Origin: Thalassospira lucentensis
Lineage (GTDB): Bacteria > Pseudomonadota > Alphaproteobacteria > Rhodospirillales > Thalassospiraceae
Assembly (NCBI RefSeq): GCF_001613805.1
Contig: NZ_LPVY01000003.1
Coordinates: 452,969 to 516,968, forward strand
Direction: 5' to 3'
Length of the DNA stretch: 64,000 nt
The position numbers and the translations under genes are program-made. The first letter of the stretch is position 1, and each line of letters opens with the position of its first letter. Shown here piece by piece: positions 1-8,236 of the stretch. Under the pieces are notes generated by a model. It saw nothing but the letters and a program-made list of their open reading frames with translations. It made no database searches and had not been told where the DNA came from.

Positions 1-490
1 AAGACAAAGGTATCGCTACCCGAGCCACCGATCATCAGATCGTCACCGGCACCTCCGTCAAGGACATCGTCCCCTGCGCCGCCGAGCATAAGATCATTGC
101 CTTCGCCGCCCTGGAGAACATCGTCACCAGAACCGCCCAACATCTGATCATTGCCTTCGCCGCCAAGCATGATGTCATCACCGGATCCACCGATCACGAG
201 ATCATCGCCTGCGCCGCCATCGAGGACATCATTGTCCGAACCGCCAAGCATGGTGTCGTCATCGACACCACCTGACAAAACATCTTCACCAGAGCCACCC
301 ATCATCAGGTCGCTGCCGGAATCCCCCATCAGTACATCGTTACCCGATCCACCGAACAGGATGTCGCTACCTTCGCCACCAATGGCAACGTCGTTGCCTG
401 CGCCACCGAACAGGACGTCATCGCCCTCTTCGCCGAACAGAACATCATCATTACCTTGTCCGAAGATTGTATCGTCACCGCCACGTCCAA
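1..490. repeat. Tandem 27-bp coding repeat (RTX nonapeptides)
   Basis: The DNA shows imperfect 27-bp tandem units on the minus strand, each encoding one calcium-binding nonapeptide. The units are diverged at third positions, so they look old rather than freshly duplicated. Confidence 0.8.
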
Positions 491-557
491 AAATCACGTC
501 GCTGAAACGAGACCCTAGAAGCGCATCATCAAAGGCGCCGCCTTCGAGAGTTGCCAT
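1..557 (-). CDS. RTX (hemolysin-type calcium-binding repeat) protein, 3' end cut by window edge
   Basis: The reading frame opens with ATG at 557 behind a strong AAGGAGG ribosome site and stays open to position 1, so about 185 residues are visible and the C-terminus is missing. From about residue 25 on it is nearly pure glycine/aspartate nonapeptides of the form GGxGxDxux, about 18 in tandem, for example GGAGNDVAIGG and GGEGNDLMLGG. The visible end, GGSGSDTF, is how RTX blocks commonly finish. Such repeats fold into a calcium-loaded beta-roll outside the cell. No enzymatic or adhesive domain precedes the repeats. An ABC exporter and a fusion protein lie upstream on the same strand, so type I secretion is the natural inference. 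The expected C-terminal secretion signal lies beyond the window. Many repeats carry methionine in the variable position, which is a little unusual. Confidence 0.9.
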   Translation of the reverse strand, partial: MATLEGGAFDDALLGSRFSDVIFGRGGDDTIFGQGNDDVLFGEEGDDVLFGGAGNDVAIGGEGSDILFGGSGNDVLMGDSGSDLMMGGSGEDVLSGGVDDDTMLGGSDNDVLDGGAGDDLVIGGSGDDIMLGGEGNDQMLGGSGDDVLQGGEGNDLMLGGAGDDVLDGGAGDDLMIGGSGSDTFV

Positions 558-696
558 GTAATCCTCCTTCGTGTCCCAACATTATTGACATCGCGGGGGT
601 TATCCCCTCACGAGAGGTTGGCCGTTCCCTCAAGGCGCTAGAGGCCCCCTGAGATCGGCCACACAGCAACCCTATATTCTTTTCTTTTATCTTAGG

Positions 697-725
697 AAGA
701 TATTCTCGTGTTTTTATTGTGTCAA
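697..725 (-). promoter_or_regulatory. Candidate sigma70 promoter for the RTX gene
   Basis: On the minus strand a perfect -35 TTGACA (725-720) is followed after 17 bases by TATCTT (702-697), a 4/6 match to the -10 consensus. It lies in an AT-rich block about 140 bases upstream of the RTX start and downstream of the terminator of the secretion genes. The RTX gene may therefore be transcribed separately from its exporter. Confidence 0.5.
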
Positions 726-835
726 TATTATGGATTAAGGCATGAATTACATTATAATTCCTGAATTATTTCACAAGTATTCATTTTTTATTTTATTTAT
801 ATTTAGTTTTATTTTTGAACAATACTTGAAAAGAA

Positions 836-865
836 AAAGCCGCAGACGTTTCAATCTGCGGCTTT
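836..865 (-). terminator. Rho-independent terminator after the type I secretion genes
   Basis: An 11-bp perfect stem (AAAGCCGCAGA paired with TCTGCGGCTTT) encloses an 8-base loop. Read on the minus strand it is followed by a T-rich tract and sits about 25 bases past the stop codon of the fusion protein gene. Confidence 0.85.
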
Positions 866-888
866 CGCGCCTGCAGCATTTCTGAAAA

Positions 889-2271
889 TCAGTCCTCGCG
901 GAACGCTTTGCTCATGCTTTCGGTGATCGGATCTACCAGATAGTCAATCGCCTTTCTGGGCGATTTCAGGATCAGAATATCTGCTGGCATACCCGGTCGA
1001 ATTTCAATGTCATCGCGCTCTGCCAATGCACCAGGGTCAATTGCGGCCCGAACGATGTAATAGGAAGAATCGCGCTGCTCATCGACCGTCTGGTCTGCTG
1101 CAACATATTTAACCTCCCCATCAAGTGGTGCCAGGCGACGCTGACTATATGCCGTCAGTTTGATCTGGGCCTTTGATCCGACATGAACTGAATCAATATC
1201 CTGGCGATTGATCATCGCCTCGATCAAAAGCGGTTCGTCTTCGGGGATAATATCCATGATCGGTTCTGCCGGACTGATCACGCCGCCCGGTGTGCGGACC
1301 TGAATATTGGCAACAGTTCCGGCCTGCGGTGCCTTGACCTCCAACCGGTTCAGGACATCTTCGCTGGCACGAAGACGCTGGCTGACATCGTTCAATGCCA
1401 GTTGGGCTTCCTGAATTTCAGTTGCTATGTCGCTTTGCCATTCCATTTCAATCGACGCAAGATTGATTTCAGCTTCGGCTTTTTGCTGTTCTGCTGCGGC
1501 TTTTTGCGCTTTGAACTCGCCCATATCGCCAACAAGATCTGACCAGTTATTCTCGATTTCGACCAACTGGGTACGCGTTGCGAATCCCTTCTCGGCCAAC
1601 TGACGAATGCCTTGCAATTGCTCGGCAACCAACTTTTCCTGCCGGGTGCGGGCATTGATCTGGGAATCAAGCGCACGGGCCTCGGCGTCAAACTGTTCTA
1701 TCTGTTTGGCCTGAGCATTCCGTTTGGCTTCATAAACCTCGTTACGCTTGCCAAACAGACGCTTTTCATCCTGCAAGATGTCATCAACATATTCCTGTTT
1801 CGCATCCATCAATTGCTGCGGAAAGTTGATTTGGTCGCGACCTTCCTGCTCCGCACGAAGGCGTGCAAGTTTTGCAAGAAGTCCATATCTTTCGCCGCGC
1901 AACTGCCCGAGTTCGGACTCGCTTCGCGTCCCGTCAAGCAGCATCAAAACCTGGCCCTGCTTTACGCGTTCCCCTTCCTCGACCAGCAGCTTTTTCAAAA
2001 TGCCGCCCTCGAAATGGTTCACGACCTTTTTGCGGGAATCCACGATTACCGAGCCTGACGCAACCGCAGCGCTATCAAGTTCAGCTGTAAAAGCCCAGGA
2101 AAAGAAACCGCCAAACCCAACAGCGATCACAATAATACCTGCCATGATCGGCTTGCGCAGACTTTGGCGAGACGCCGTCCTCTCTTCATCAAGCACCTGA
2201 TACCATGCAGGTTGCGGATCTTCCGGGATCATGACCTCGCCACGATCATCGACATTGATTACACGGTTCAT
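889..2271 (-). CDS. Type I secretion membrane fusion protein, HlyD/PrtE family
   Basis: This 460-residue protein has the layout of HlyD-family adaptors: a short cytoplasmic N-terminus, one membrane helix at about residues 41-62, then a long periplasmic part. The segment after the helix (SGSVIVDSRKKVVNHFEGG) is the usual start of the lipoyl/barrel-sandwich half. A long coiled-coil-prone hairpin follows at about 110-290, and a C-terminal beta-barrel region contains GVISPAEPIMDIIPEDE. Family members link the inner-membrane ABC exporter to a TolC-like outer-membrane channel. The ATG overlaps the stop of the ABC gene by four bases, so the two are translationally coupled. No outer-membrane partner gene is visible here. 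The nearby RTX gene is the probable substrate. Confidence 0.93.
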   Translation of the reverse strand: MNRVINVDDRGEVMIPEDPQPAWYQVLDEERTASRQSLRKPIMAGIIVIAVGFGGFFSWAFTAELDSAAVASGSVIVDSRKKVVNHFEGGILKKLLVEEGERVKQGQVLMLLDGTRSESELGQLRGERYGLLAKLARLRAEQEGRDQINFPQQLMDAKQEYVDDILQDEKRLFGKRNEVYEAKRNAQAKQIEQFDAEARALDSQINARTRQEKLVAEQLQGIRQLAEKGFATRTQLVEIENNWSDLVGDMGEFKAQKAAAEQQKAEAEINLASIEMEWQSDIATEIQEAQLALNDVSQRLRASEDVLNRLEVKAPQAGTVANIQVRTPGGVISPAEPIMDIIPEDEPLLIEAMINRQDIDSVHVGSKAQIKLTAYSQRRLAPLDGEVKYVAADQTVDEQRDSSYYIVRAAIDPGALAERDDIEIRPGMPADILILKSPRKAIDYLVDPITESMSKAFRED

Positions 2272-4058
2272 GCCGCACCCCCGTTTTGCTGATTGCGTTT
2301 GATCGACGGCAGGCTTTTGATGTCATTGTCATCCTGCGTCATCGAACGGATCACATCGGTGCGTTCACCAAACTGCTTGACCCGACCATCCTGCATGACA
2401 AGCAGCTTGTGGGCGTATTGCATGATGCTTTGGCGGTGCGCGATCAGCACCACCATCGCCCCCGCATCCGCAGCCTGACGTACCGCCCGGATCAGAGACG
2501 CCTCGCCTTCGGCATCAAGATTGGCATTAGGTTCATCCAGTACCAGAAGACGGGGCCAGCCATACAATGCACGCGCAAGCGCGATGCGCTGCTGCTGCCC
2601 ACCGGACAATGTATGTCGCCCGGCCCCGATCGGCGTGTCATAGCCCAACGGCAAACGGCCGATCATTTCATGAACGCCGGCCGCACGGGCTGCATCAATA
2701 ACCTTGCGCGGATTTGCCTCGCGCATGCGACCGATGTTTTCACGGATGGTTCCGTTCAGAAGTGACACGGATTGTGGAAGATAACCGACCATGTTGCCAA
2801 ACGACCCGCGCTCCCAAAGATAGGTACTGTGCCCATCAAGGAACACACCGCCTGCCGTCGGCTTTGCAGCCCCCACCAGAACACGTGACAGGGTTGACTT
2901 ACCCGCTGCGGATGGCCCGACCACCCCAAGAATTTCGCCGGGATTAAGGTCGAAATTCACACCGCGCAAAACCGGAACATTCGATCCCGGCACCGCATAA
3001 ACCAGATTGTCGACAACAAGCGGGCCTTCGGAACGCGGCGTTGGTTCTATCTCACGCTCGGACTGACGTTCTTCAAGGATATTTCGAATACGCTTCCATG
3101 ACGACAGGGCTGAAACCCAAGCCCGCCAATCGCGGGTGACATTATCGAACGGCAACAGAAGACGCCCCATAATGACCGTACCGCCAATCATCGCGCCAGG
3201 TGTTGTTTCACCCTGAATGACAAGATATGCGCCCATCGCCAGCACACAAATCTGCATGCCGAAACGGGCAGAACGCGAGACAGAATACATCCCCTTGCTA
3301 CGCGCATTACCGATATCAAGTAGCTCGCTGGCATGGATTTGCGATTGACGCCAACGCATAGCAAGAGCCGGCAACATACCCATCGCCTCAATGGCTTCGG
3401 CATTTGATACGGTTGACCCGATATCGCCGATATTGCGCAGATTGGCGTCAGAACCCTCCTTGGTGATCTGGCGTACCAGCAAATCCCCCAACAGGCTAAG
3501 CCCGATCAGGATCAGCACCGCCACAAGGCCGGCAATCCCGTAATATGGATGCAGGGCAAACATCACACCGAGGAAAATGGGCGACCAGATCGCTTCAAGC
3601 GGTGCACCAATGGTATTGCCATTGATAAAATTACGCAGATCGGACAGGTCGCGCAGAACCTGCGTCCCCTGTACCGACCCTTTTTCAAGCGCGACGCTCA
3701 TTGCTGCCGAAATCGCAGGCAAGTTCAGGCGACGCAGTAATGATTTGGCCATTTCCTGAAAGATCAGGGCCCGAATGAAATCAAGGATGCCGTATAGAAT
3801 GATGGCACCGACCGCAATTGCCAGCAGCAATTTCAGCGTATCGGTGCTTTGACTGTTGATGACGCGATCATGCACCTGAAGCATGAAAAGCGGCACGGTC
3901 AGTTGCAGAACATTGATAAAGCCGCTCAGGACCCCGGCCCATCCAAGGCCACGAACAAAAGTGTATCTTGCCTCGCGGATGACGGACTTCGCATCCAGCG
4001 ATGGTCTGACAGCTTTGCTTTCTGCGGTTTTTGGCGTGTTTTTACGACCAAAATGCAT
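2268..4058 (-). CDS. Type I secretion ABC transporter, PrtD-like permease/ATPase
   Basis: A 596-residue half-transporter with a membrane part at about residues 30-320 and a nucleotide-binding domain at about 345-580. Visible motifs are Walker A GPSAAGKST (381-389), a Q-loop in YLPQS, the signature LSGGQQQ (484-490), Walker B LLVLDEP (504-510) and the switch histidine in LIAHRQ. It lacks the N-terminal C39-like domain of HlyB, which fits the PrtD subgroup that exports RTX proteases and other RTX proteins. It is the first gene of the unit and overlaps the fusion protein gene by ATGA. The tail is polar and Asn/Gln-rich. Substrate specificity is inferred from the adjacent RTX gene only. Confidence 0.94.
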   Translation of the reverse strand: MHFGRKNTPKTAESKAVRPSLDAKSVIREARYTFVRGLGWAGVLSGFINVLQLTVPLFMLQVHDRVINSQSTDTLKLLLAIAVGAIILYGILDFIRALIFQEMAKSLLRRLNLPAISAAMSVALEKGSVQGTQVLRDLSDLRNFINGNTIGAPLEAIWSPIFLGVMFALHPYYGIAGLVAVLILIGLSLLGDLLVRQITKEGSDANLRNIGDIGSTVSNAEAIEAMGMLPALAMRWRQSQIHASELLDIGNARSKGMYSVSRSARFGMQICVLAMGAYLVIQGETTPGAMIGGTVIMGRLLLPFDNVTRDWRAWVSALSSWKRIRNILEERQSEREIEPTPRSEGPLVVDNLVYAVPGSNVPVLRGVNFDLNPGEILGVVGPSAAGKSTLSRVLVGAAKPTAGGVFLDGHSTYLWERGSFGNMVGYLPQSVSLLNGTIRENIGRMREANPRKVIDAARAAGVHEMIGRLPLGYDTPIGAGRHTLSGGQQQRIALARALYGWPRLLVLDEPNANLDAEGEASLIRAVRQAADAGAMVVLIAHRQSIMQYAHKLLVMQDGRVKQFGERTDVIRSMTQDDNDIKSLPSIKRNQQNGGAA

Positions 4059-4384
4059 TGATTTTCATCCAATCAGCCAAAAGTCATAGTTTTTCCGCAA
4101 TCTAATCACATAGTTGCGATGTCATGATGATCTACAATAAAATCAAATATGTCGATCTCATGTTCATGATCTGACAATGTAAAAACAGAAGAAGACGAAG
4201 TAATTTAAAAATGAAAATACTTTCAAATTACTTCGAAATTACGAGCAAACTGAGGGAAGAATTGGGCGTGCGGAAAAACCGTTCAAGAGCAACGTCCTGT
4301 TATCTTCCCCACACGAAAGGCCTGCTACGGTCGAAAGACCATGGCATCAACTCTCGCTTGGGACCAGATAACGGATCAAACAAC
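4059..4384. other. Divergent intergenic region between the secretion genes and the MarR gene
   Basis: About 326 bases that I treat as non-coding. An in-frame ATG at 4211 would extend the MarR protein by 58 residues. That stretch is AT-rich, does not resemble the family, and overlaps an 11-bp inverted repeat (4196-4235). The region should carry promoters in both directions, but I could not pick a convincing -35/-10 pair. Confidence 0.5.
4196..4235. promoter_or_regulatory. 11-bp inverted repeat, candidate operator or leader hairpin
   Basis: CGAAGTAATTT (4196-4206) and AAATTACTTCG (4225-4235) are perfect inverted arms with an 18-base AT-rich spacer. It lies about 150 bases upstream of the chosen MarR start and a similar distance from the ABC exporter start. 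MarR proteins usually bind palindromes in their own control regions, so an operator is plausible. The wide spacing would also allow an RNA hairpin. Confidence 0.45.
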
Positions 4385-4885
4385 ATGACCGTCACTCATC
4401 TTGAACTAGCAAACACCGTCGAGCGTATTTATCGGCGTTTTGCTGATCTGCTTCGTGTAGATCTTATTCGACTCGGCAAAGATGACATCAGCCCCGCACA
4501 AGTTGCGTTGCTGTTTACCATCGGAGACGATGAACTTTCGGTCCGGGATCTTCTTGATCGCGGCCATTACATGGGATCGAATGCATCCTATAATCTGAAG
4601 CAATTGGCTGAATCGGGCTATGTTGAACGCCATGTGATGGCCCGTGACCGACGGTCTGCCAGAATCAAACTTACCCGTAAGGGGCATGAACTGTGTGAAT
4701 CCCTGCATGAATTCCACGAGGAATATCACAACGCACTGACCAATGACCTGCAAGACCAGCAGGAAATGGAAACAGCACTTCGCACCTTGCGGCGCCTGGA
4801 GGAATTCTGGACACAGACCCTCCGCTATGGCGGTGTGCCGGTAACAAGCGCTGTCATGACACAAGAGCTTCGCAGTCGCCGATGA
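4385..4885 (+). CDS. MarR-family winged-helix transcriptional regulator (LdtR-like)
   Basis: From ATG 4385 this is a 166-residue protein with the dimerising helix first (LELANTVERIYRRFADLL) and a winged helix at about residues 36-100. The recognition region is GSNASYNLKQLAESGYVERH and the wing is ARDRRSARIKLTRKG. The recognition stretch resembles the alphaproteobacterial LdtR/VdtR type from memory; this was not searched. I prefer 4385 over the in-frame ATG at 4211 because family proteins begin close to this helix and the extra 58 residues look non-coding. Its stop overlaps the start of the glycosyltransferase gene by four bases, so the two are co-translated. It is divergent from the type I secretion unit and could control it, itself, or both. 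Confidence 0.85.
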   Translation: MTVTHLELANTVERIYRRFADLLRVDLIRLGKDDISPAQVALLFTIGDDELSVRDLLDRGHYMGSNASYNLKQLAESGYVERHVMARDRRSARIKLTRKGHELCESLHEFHEEYHNALTNDLQDQQEMETALRTLRRLEEFWTQTLRYGGVPVTSAVMTQELRSRR

Positions 4886-6075
4886 AAATTGTCTTTGTCC
4901 ACCGCCATGGACCGGGACAATTTGTTCACCTGGCCTGTCATCTGGCAAATGCCGGATGGCAGGTTTCCTTCCTTTGCGAAGCAATGAACGTTCAACTTCC
5001 CGGCATTCGTGTCCTGCGTCAGCGGGCTACCCCGCCCCCGCCTGCCACCCCGTTCCCCCAATATCACCATCAAATCGGCATGCAGGCCGCCACAACACTC
5101 GATTCACTCGTCGCACAGGAGGGGCCACCCGATATTGTCTACGGGCATATTGGCTGGGGCGGCATGATGTTTGCGCGGGATGTCCTGCGCAAGACACCAC
5201 TGATCGGTTATTGCGAACATTACTATCATGCCGAGGGGCGCGATGTCGGTTTCGATCCGACCGAAACGGTTACATTGGCCAAGCGAACCCAGCTTCGGTT
5301 GCGCAACAACGCGCAGCTTTCAAGTCTGGAAACCATTGATGCCGGGATCAGCCCAACGGCTTGGCAAAAAGCTGCCTTCCCGCAAAGCTTCCACAACAAG
5401 ATCGGGATTTGCCATGATGGTATTGATATCCATCGCTGCCGCCCGGATGAAAAAGCAGAACTGATCCTGCCCGATGGCCGCGTTGTCCGGCAGGGTGATC
5501 CGGTAATCACCTATGTCGCGCGCGACCTTGAACCCTATCGCGGGTTCCCGCAGTTCATGCGTGCTGCGGCAAAACTGTCCAGTCAAAACCCGGAGGTTAC
5601 TTTTGTCGTCGCGGGTGGTGACGGCATCAGTTATGGATCCCCCCGCAGTGACGGAAAGAAATGGCGTGACGCCATGATGTCAGAAACCGGCATGGATCCG
5701 TCCCGAATTGCCTTTCTTGGGCAAATTCCGCATGACCAGCTGATCCGCCTGTTCCAGATCAGTTCGGCCCATGTCTATCTGACATATCCGTTTGTTTTGT
5801 CATGGTCAGTCCTTGAAGCCATGGCATGCGGAACACCTGTAATCGCATCGGATACCGGACCGTGCCGAGATATCATTCGTCATGGAAAGAACGGATTGAT
5901 GTGCGGTTTTTGGGACGAGGATCAGCTTGCCACAACAATGGCGGAAGCTTTGGCACACCCTGAACGTCTTCGCGAAATCCGCAAGCTTTCGCGCCTTACG
6001 ATCACACGAAACTTTGCCTTGCAGCAATGCCTTGAAAGACAGACCGGTCTGATTGAACGGATGGCAAAGCGGTGA
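4882..6075 (+). CDS. Glycosyltransferase family 4 (GT-B fold)
   Basis: A 397-residue GT-B protein. The N-terminus MKIVFVHRHGPGQF starts the first Rossmann half with its glycine-containing loop. The second half holds the nucleotide-sugar-binding EX7E-type region, LEAMACGTPVIASDTG, from about residue 311. Family 4 enzymes transfer a sugar from a nucleotide donor to lipopolysaccharide, capsule or exopolysaccharide acceptors. The acceptor here is unknown. It has no membrane helix or signal peptide, so it should act at the cytoplasmic face. The ATG overlaps the MarR stop (ATGA), an unusual tie between a regulator and a single sugar transferase. The stop abuts the stop of the convergent JAMM gene with no gap. 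Confidence 0.88.
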   Translation: MKIVFVHRHGPGQFVHLACHLANAGWQVSFLCEAMNVQLPGIRVLRQRATPPPPATPFPQYHHQIGMQAATTLDSLVAQEGPPDIVYGHIGWGGMMFARDVLRKTPLIGYCEHYYHAEGRDVGFDPTETVTLAKRTQLRLRNNAQLSSLETIDAGISPTAWQKAAFPQSFHNKIGICHDGIDIHRCRPDEKAELILPDGRVVRQGDPVITYVARDLEPYRGFPQFMRAAAKLSSQNPEVTFVVAGGDGISYGSPRSDGKKWRDAMMSETGMDPSRIAFLGQIPHDQLIRLFQISSAHVYLTYPFVLSWSVLEAMACGTPVIASDTGPCRDIIRHGKNGLMCGFWDEDQLATTMAEALAHPERLREIRKLSRLTITRNFALQQCLERQTGLIERMAKR

Positions 6076-6528
6076 TCAGGTTTCGGAAATCTCGCAACGC
6101 ATGAAATGGCGCGGGCCTGCATCGCCGGAATGTTCAGGCATCCGGCGATATAACCCGTATCCGGCAAGGCCCGTTTTATCGGTGGCGATGATCAGCCACA
6201 GGAAACCGGCTTCCTCGGCACGTGACAAATCTGTTTTCGACGGCTGCCAATCGCCATTAGGGTGCGAGTGATAGCACCCGGCAATCACCTCGCCGCGATC
6301 ACGAACCGAACGATACGTTGCAATCAGGGTTTGCGGATCGATTTCAAATGTCTTCAGGGGATCGGCGGCAATATTGCTCGAAACAACAAATCGGGTAATC
6401 GTGGTCGGATCATCTGCGTTTGCAACCAAAAGGCCGCAGCATTCCTCAGGCCAAGCATTGACTGCCAAGGCCGAAACCTCGTCACGCAGACTTTCTGGCA
6501 ACGTCACAACATACCCGGATCCGGTCAT
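6076..6528 (-). CDS. JAMM/MPN+ (JAB) metalloprotease family protein
   Basis: This 150-residue protein carries the complete JAMM zinc signature: a conserved glutamate in PEECCG (about residues 27-32), then HSHPNGDWQPSKTD with His87, His89, Ser97 and Asp100. It is short, essentially the bare catalytic domain. Bacterial JAB proteins cleave isopeptide or peptide bonds, for example C-terminal tails of ubiquitin-like sulfur-carrier proteins. No such carrier is adjacent, so the substrate is open. The start is an ATG with AAGGTGG five bases upstream. It lies 23 bases after the small membrane protein gene on the same strand and is probably in an operon with it. Confidence 0.85.
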   Translation of the reverse strand: MTGSGYVVTLPESLRDEVSALAVNAWPEECCGLLVANADDPTTITRFVVSSNIAADPLKTFEIDPQTLIATYRSVRDRGEVIAGCYHSHPNGDWQPSKTDLSRAEEAGFLWLIIATDKTGLAGYGLYRRMPEHSGDAGPRHFMRCEISET

Positions 6529-6551
6529 CGAACCACCTTGCAGAAAACGGT

Positions 6552-6917
6552 CTATTGCGGCTCCACCAGCAGGATTTGCCCAAGGATCGTGCCATCTCGC
6601 AAGGATACGACGACCAGACGGCTTCCCTGACGACCCTCAAGGCGCACGGTTGCCTCGCTTCCCTGCCGGGAAAAATCAACCAGCGTTTCACCCGGCGCCA
6701 GATCAATATTGATCGTTCCGAACGGTGCCAATTGCGCAACCGGTTTCGGATCAAGACCGGACGATGCGTCAACCTGCCCGGCAACCGGTACAGACGGCGT
6801 TGGGTCATCGGTTACAATGCCACCATCTTCCTGACGCGATACCCCATAAACCACAAGTGCGACGCCCGCGACGATCAGCACCCCCATAAAAGCGACCAGA
6901 ATCTTGATAACGCGCAT
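6552..6917 (-). CDS. Small membrane-anchored protein, DUF6476-like
   Basis: From ATG 6917, which has GGAA at good spacing, the protein has 121 residues. An upstream in-frame TTG would add nine. It begins MRVIKILVAFMGVLIVAGVA, a single membrane helix at about residues 5-25. A Pro/Asp-rich linker follows, then a beta-rich periplasmic domain with LAPFGTINIDLAPGETLVDF and ILGQILLVEPQ. No catalytic motif is seen. This kind of protein commonly sits beside rluD in Rhodospirillales, as here. The function is unknown. It is probably co-transcribed with the JAMM gene. Confidence 0.75.
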   Translation of the reverse strand: MRVIKILVAFMGVLIVAGVALVVYGVSRQEDGGIVTDDPTPSVPVAGQVDASSGLDPKPVAQLAPFGTINIDLAPGETLVDFSRQGSEATVRLEGRQGSRLVVVSLRDGTILGQILLVEPQ

Positions 6918-6970
6918 CACATTTCCGATTGATAAGTTGATCAACAGCCTGATCTTGCATCACGCTGCCA

Positions 6971-7051
6971 CTACAGCATGCCGAACAGGACAACATTGAA
7001 GGCCATACCGACAAGAAACACCAATTGCAAGTTTGCAAAGCGGGATTGCAT
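6971..7051 (-). CDS. Possible 26-residue hydrophobic peptide upstream of the DUF6476-like gene
   Basis: A short frame (ATG at 7051, TAG at 6971-6973) encodes MQSRFANLQLVFLVGMAFNV followed by a hydrophobic end, VLFGML. The composition of one polar head and one membrane helix is not what random frames usually give. The ribosome site is weak (GACGA). It would be the first gene of the DUF6476/JAMM unit and lies in the gap divergent from rluD. No family is recognised, and chance is possible. Confidence 0.3.
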   Translation of the reverse strand: MQSRFANLQLVFLVGMAFNVVLFGML

Positions 7052-7129
7052 TTCATCGTCAAGCGATTAAAACCGCCCTGCAACAGACATCACCGGCCCA
7101 AATGGCCCCGAACAACAGCAGATGTGAAT

Positions 7130-8125
7130 ATGGATAGCGGCCCGAACGCGGAACATCTTGAATATATCGCCCTACCCTCGGATGAAGGTGCGAGGCTCGA
7201 TAAGGTTCTGGCAACCGCATGGCCCGAGCAATCACGTTCACGCATCAAAAGCCTGATCGAGGACGGACATCTGATGCTGAATGGTAGTCCGGTTGCCAAA
7301 ATGTCGTACAAGGTCAAATCCGGTGATCAGTTTGCGCTCGAAATTCCACCTGCTGTTGCGGCCGATCCCGTGGCCGAAAAAATCGCGCTCGATATCCTGT
7401 ATGAGGACGACGACCTGCTGGTAATCAACAAACCGGCCGGGATGGTGGTGCACCCCGCAGCGGGCAATGAAAGCGGTACACTGGTCAATGCATTGCTGGC
7501 CCATTGCGGTGACAGCCTTTCGGGCATTGGCGGCGTAAAGCGCCCAGGCATCGTGCATCGGCTCGACAAAGACACCAGCGGTGCCATGGTGGTCGCCAAG
7601 AACGACGCAACCCATAGGGCACTTTCGACCCTGTTTTCCGAGGACAAGGAAAATATCGAACGCGCCTATATCGCCGTGGTCTGGGGTGTCCCCCGCCAGA
7701 GCGAGGGCATAATAGAAGGCAATATTGGCAGAAGCCCACGCAACCGTAAAAAGATGGCGGTGCTGCGAAATGGCGGAAAACCGGCCCTCACCCGGTACAA
7801 AGTTTTGGCAAAACGTGACGACTCGTTGGCTTCACTCGTCGAGTGCCGCCTTGCAACGGGTAGAACACATCAAATTCGCGTCCATATGACCCATCTCGGT
7901 CACTCACTTATTTGTGATCCTGTCTATGGTAGAAGCAAACTTACCCAGAAGTTCAACTCGCGGGTGCACGAGGTTCTGAACAGCTTTGAGAAACAGGCGC
8001 TACATGCCAGAACACTGGGATTTTTGCACCCAAAAACAGGCGATTACGTCCTTACCAAAGCCCCCCTTCCGGAAGACTTACAAGAACTCATCACCTGCCT
8101 AGACCTACCCATTGGGATAGTTTGA
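7130..8125 (+). CDS. rluD: Large-subunit rRNA pseudouridine synthase, RluD type
   Basis: From ATG 7130 the protein has 331 residues: an S4 RNA-binding domain at about residues 20-70 (ARLDKVLATAWPEQSRSRIK) and the RluA-type catalytic core. The core shows HRLDKDTSG (143-151, catalytic Asp146) and the later GRTHQIRVHM motif. RluD makes pseudouridines in helix 69 of 23S rRNA during late 50S assembly. A TTG at 7025 is in frame, but the added residues (MQVCKAGLHF and on) do not look like the family, so I reject it. GTG 7124 is an alternative. The sigma32 gene follows 111 bases later, a neighbourhood often seen in alphaproteobacteria. Confidence 0.93.
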   Translation: MDSGPNAEHLEYIALPSDEGARLDKVLATAWPEQSRSRIKSLIEDGHLMLNGSPVAKMSYKVKSGDQFALEIPPAVAADPVAEKIALDILYEDDDLLVINKPAGMVVHPAAGNESGTLVNALLAHCGDSLSGIGGVKRPGIVHRLDKDTSGAMVVAKNDATHRALSTLFSEDKENIERAYIAVVWGVPRQSEGIIEGNIGRSPRNRKKMAVLRNGGKPALTRYKVLAKRDDSLASLVECRLATGRTHQIRVHMTHLGHSLICDPVYGRSKLTQKFNSRVHEVLNSFEKQALHARTLGFLHPKTGDYVLTKAPLPEDLQELITCLDLPIGIV

Positions 8126-8150
8126 CCTAACCTTTTTGGTCGAAAATCTA

Positions 8151-8178
8151 TTGACGCCTTCTAATACCCACGTATACC
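8151..8178 (+). promoter_or_regulatory. Candidate sigma70 promoter of rpoH
   Basis: TTGACG (8151-8156), a 16-base spacer and TATACC (8173-8178) lie in the rluD-rpoH gap. This predicts a leader of about 50 bases before the rpoH ATG at 8237. Confidence 0.55.
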
Positions 8179-8236
8179 CTGTCTAAGGTGCTAGGGGATA
8201 AACCGCACCTTATACGAAGCGTAACGGGAGGCTTCA

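Larger units (their letters stand above)
558..888. other. Intergenic region with the RTX leader and promoter; AT-rich core
   Basis: These 331 bases hold no convincing gene. Positions about 661-835 are strongly AT-rich compared with the flanks. They contain the candidate minus-strand promoter at 697-725 and, at the far end, the terminator hairpin at 836-865. The predicted 5' leader of the RTX mRNA would be about 130 bases. Confidence 0.6.

Noticed and set aside
151..561. Pro/Ser-rich repetitive 136-residue plus-strand frame
   Set aside because: It is the complement of the RTX repeats; the regular PPS pattern is a direct consequence of Gly/Asp nonapeptides on the other strand.
4211..4384. 58-residue N-terminal extension of the MarR protein
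   Set aside because: It lies in AT-rich DNA over an inverted repeat and does not look like MarR sequence.
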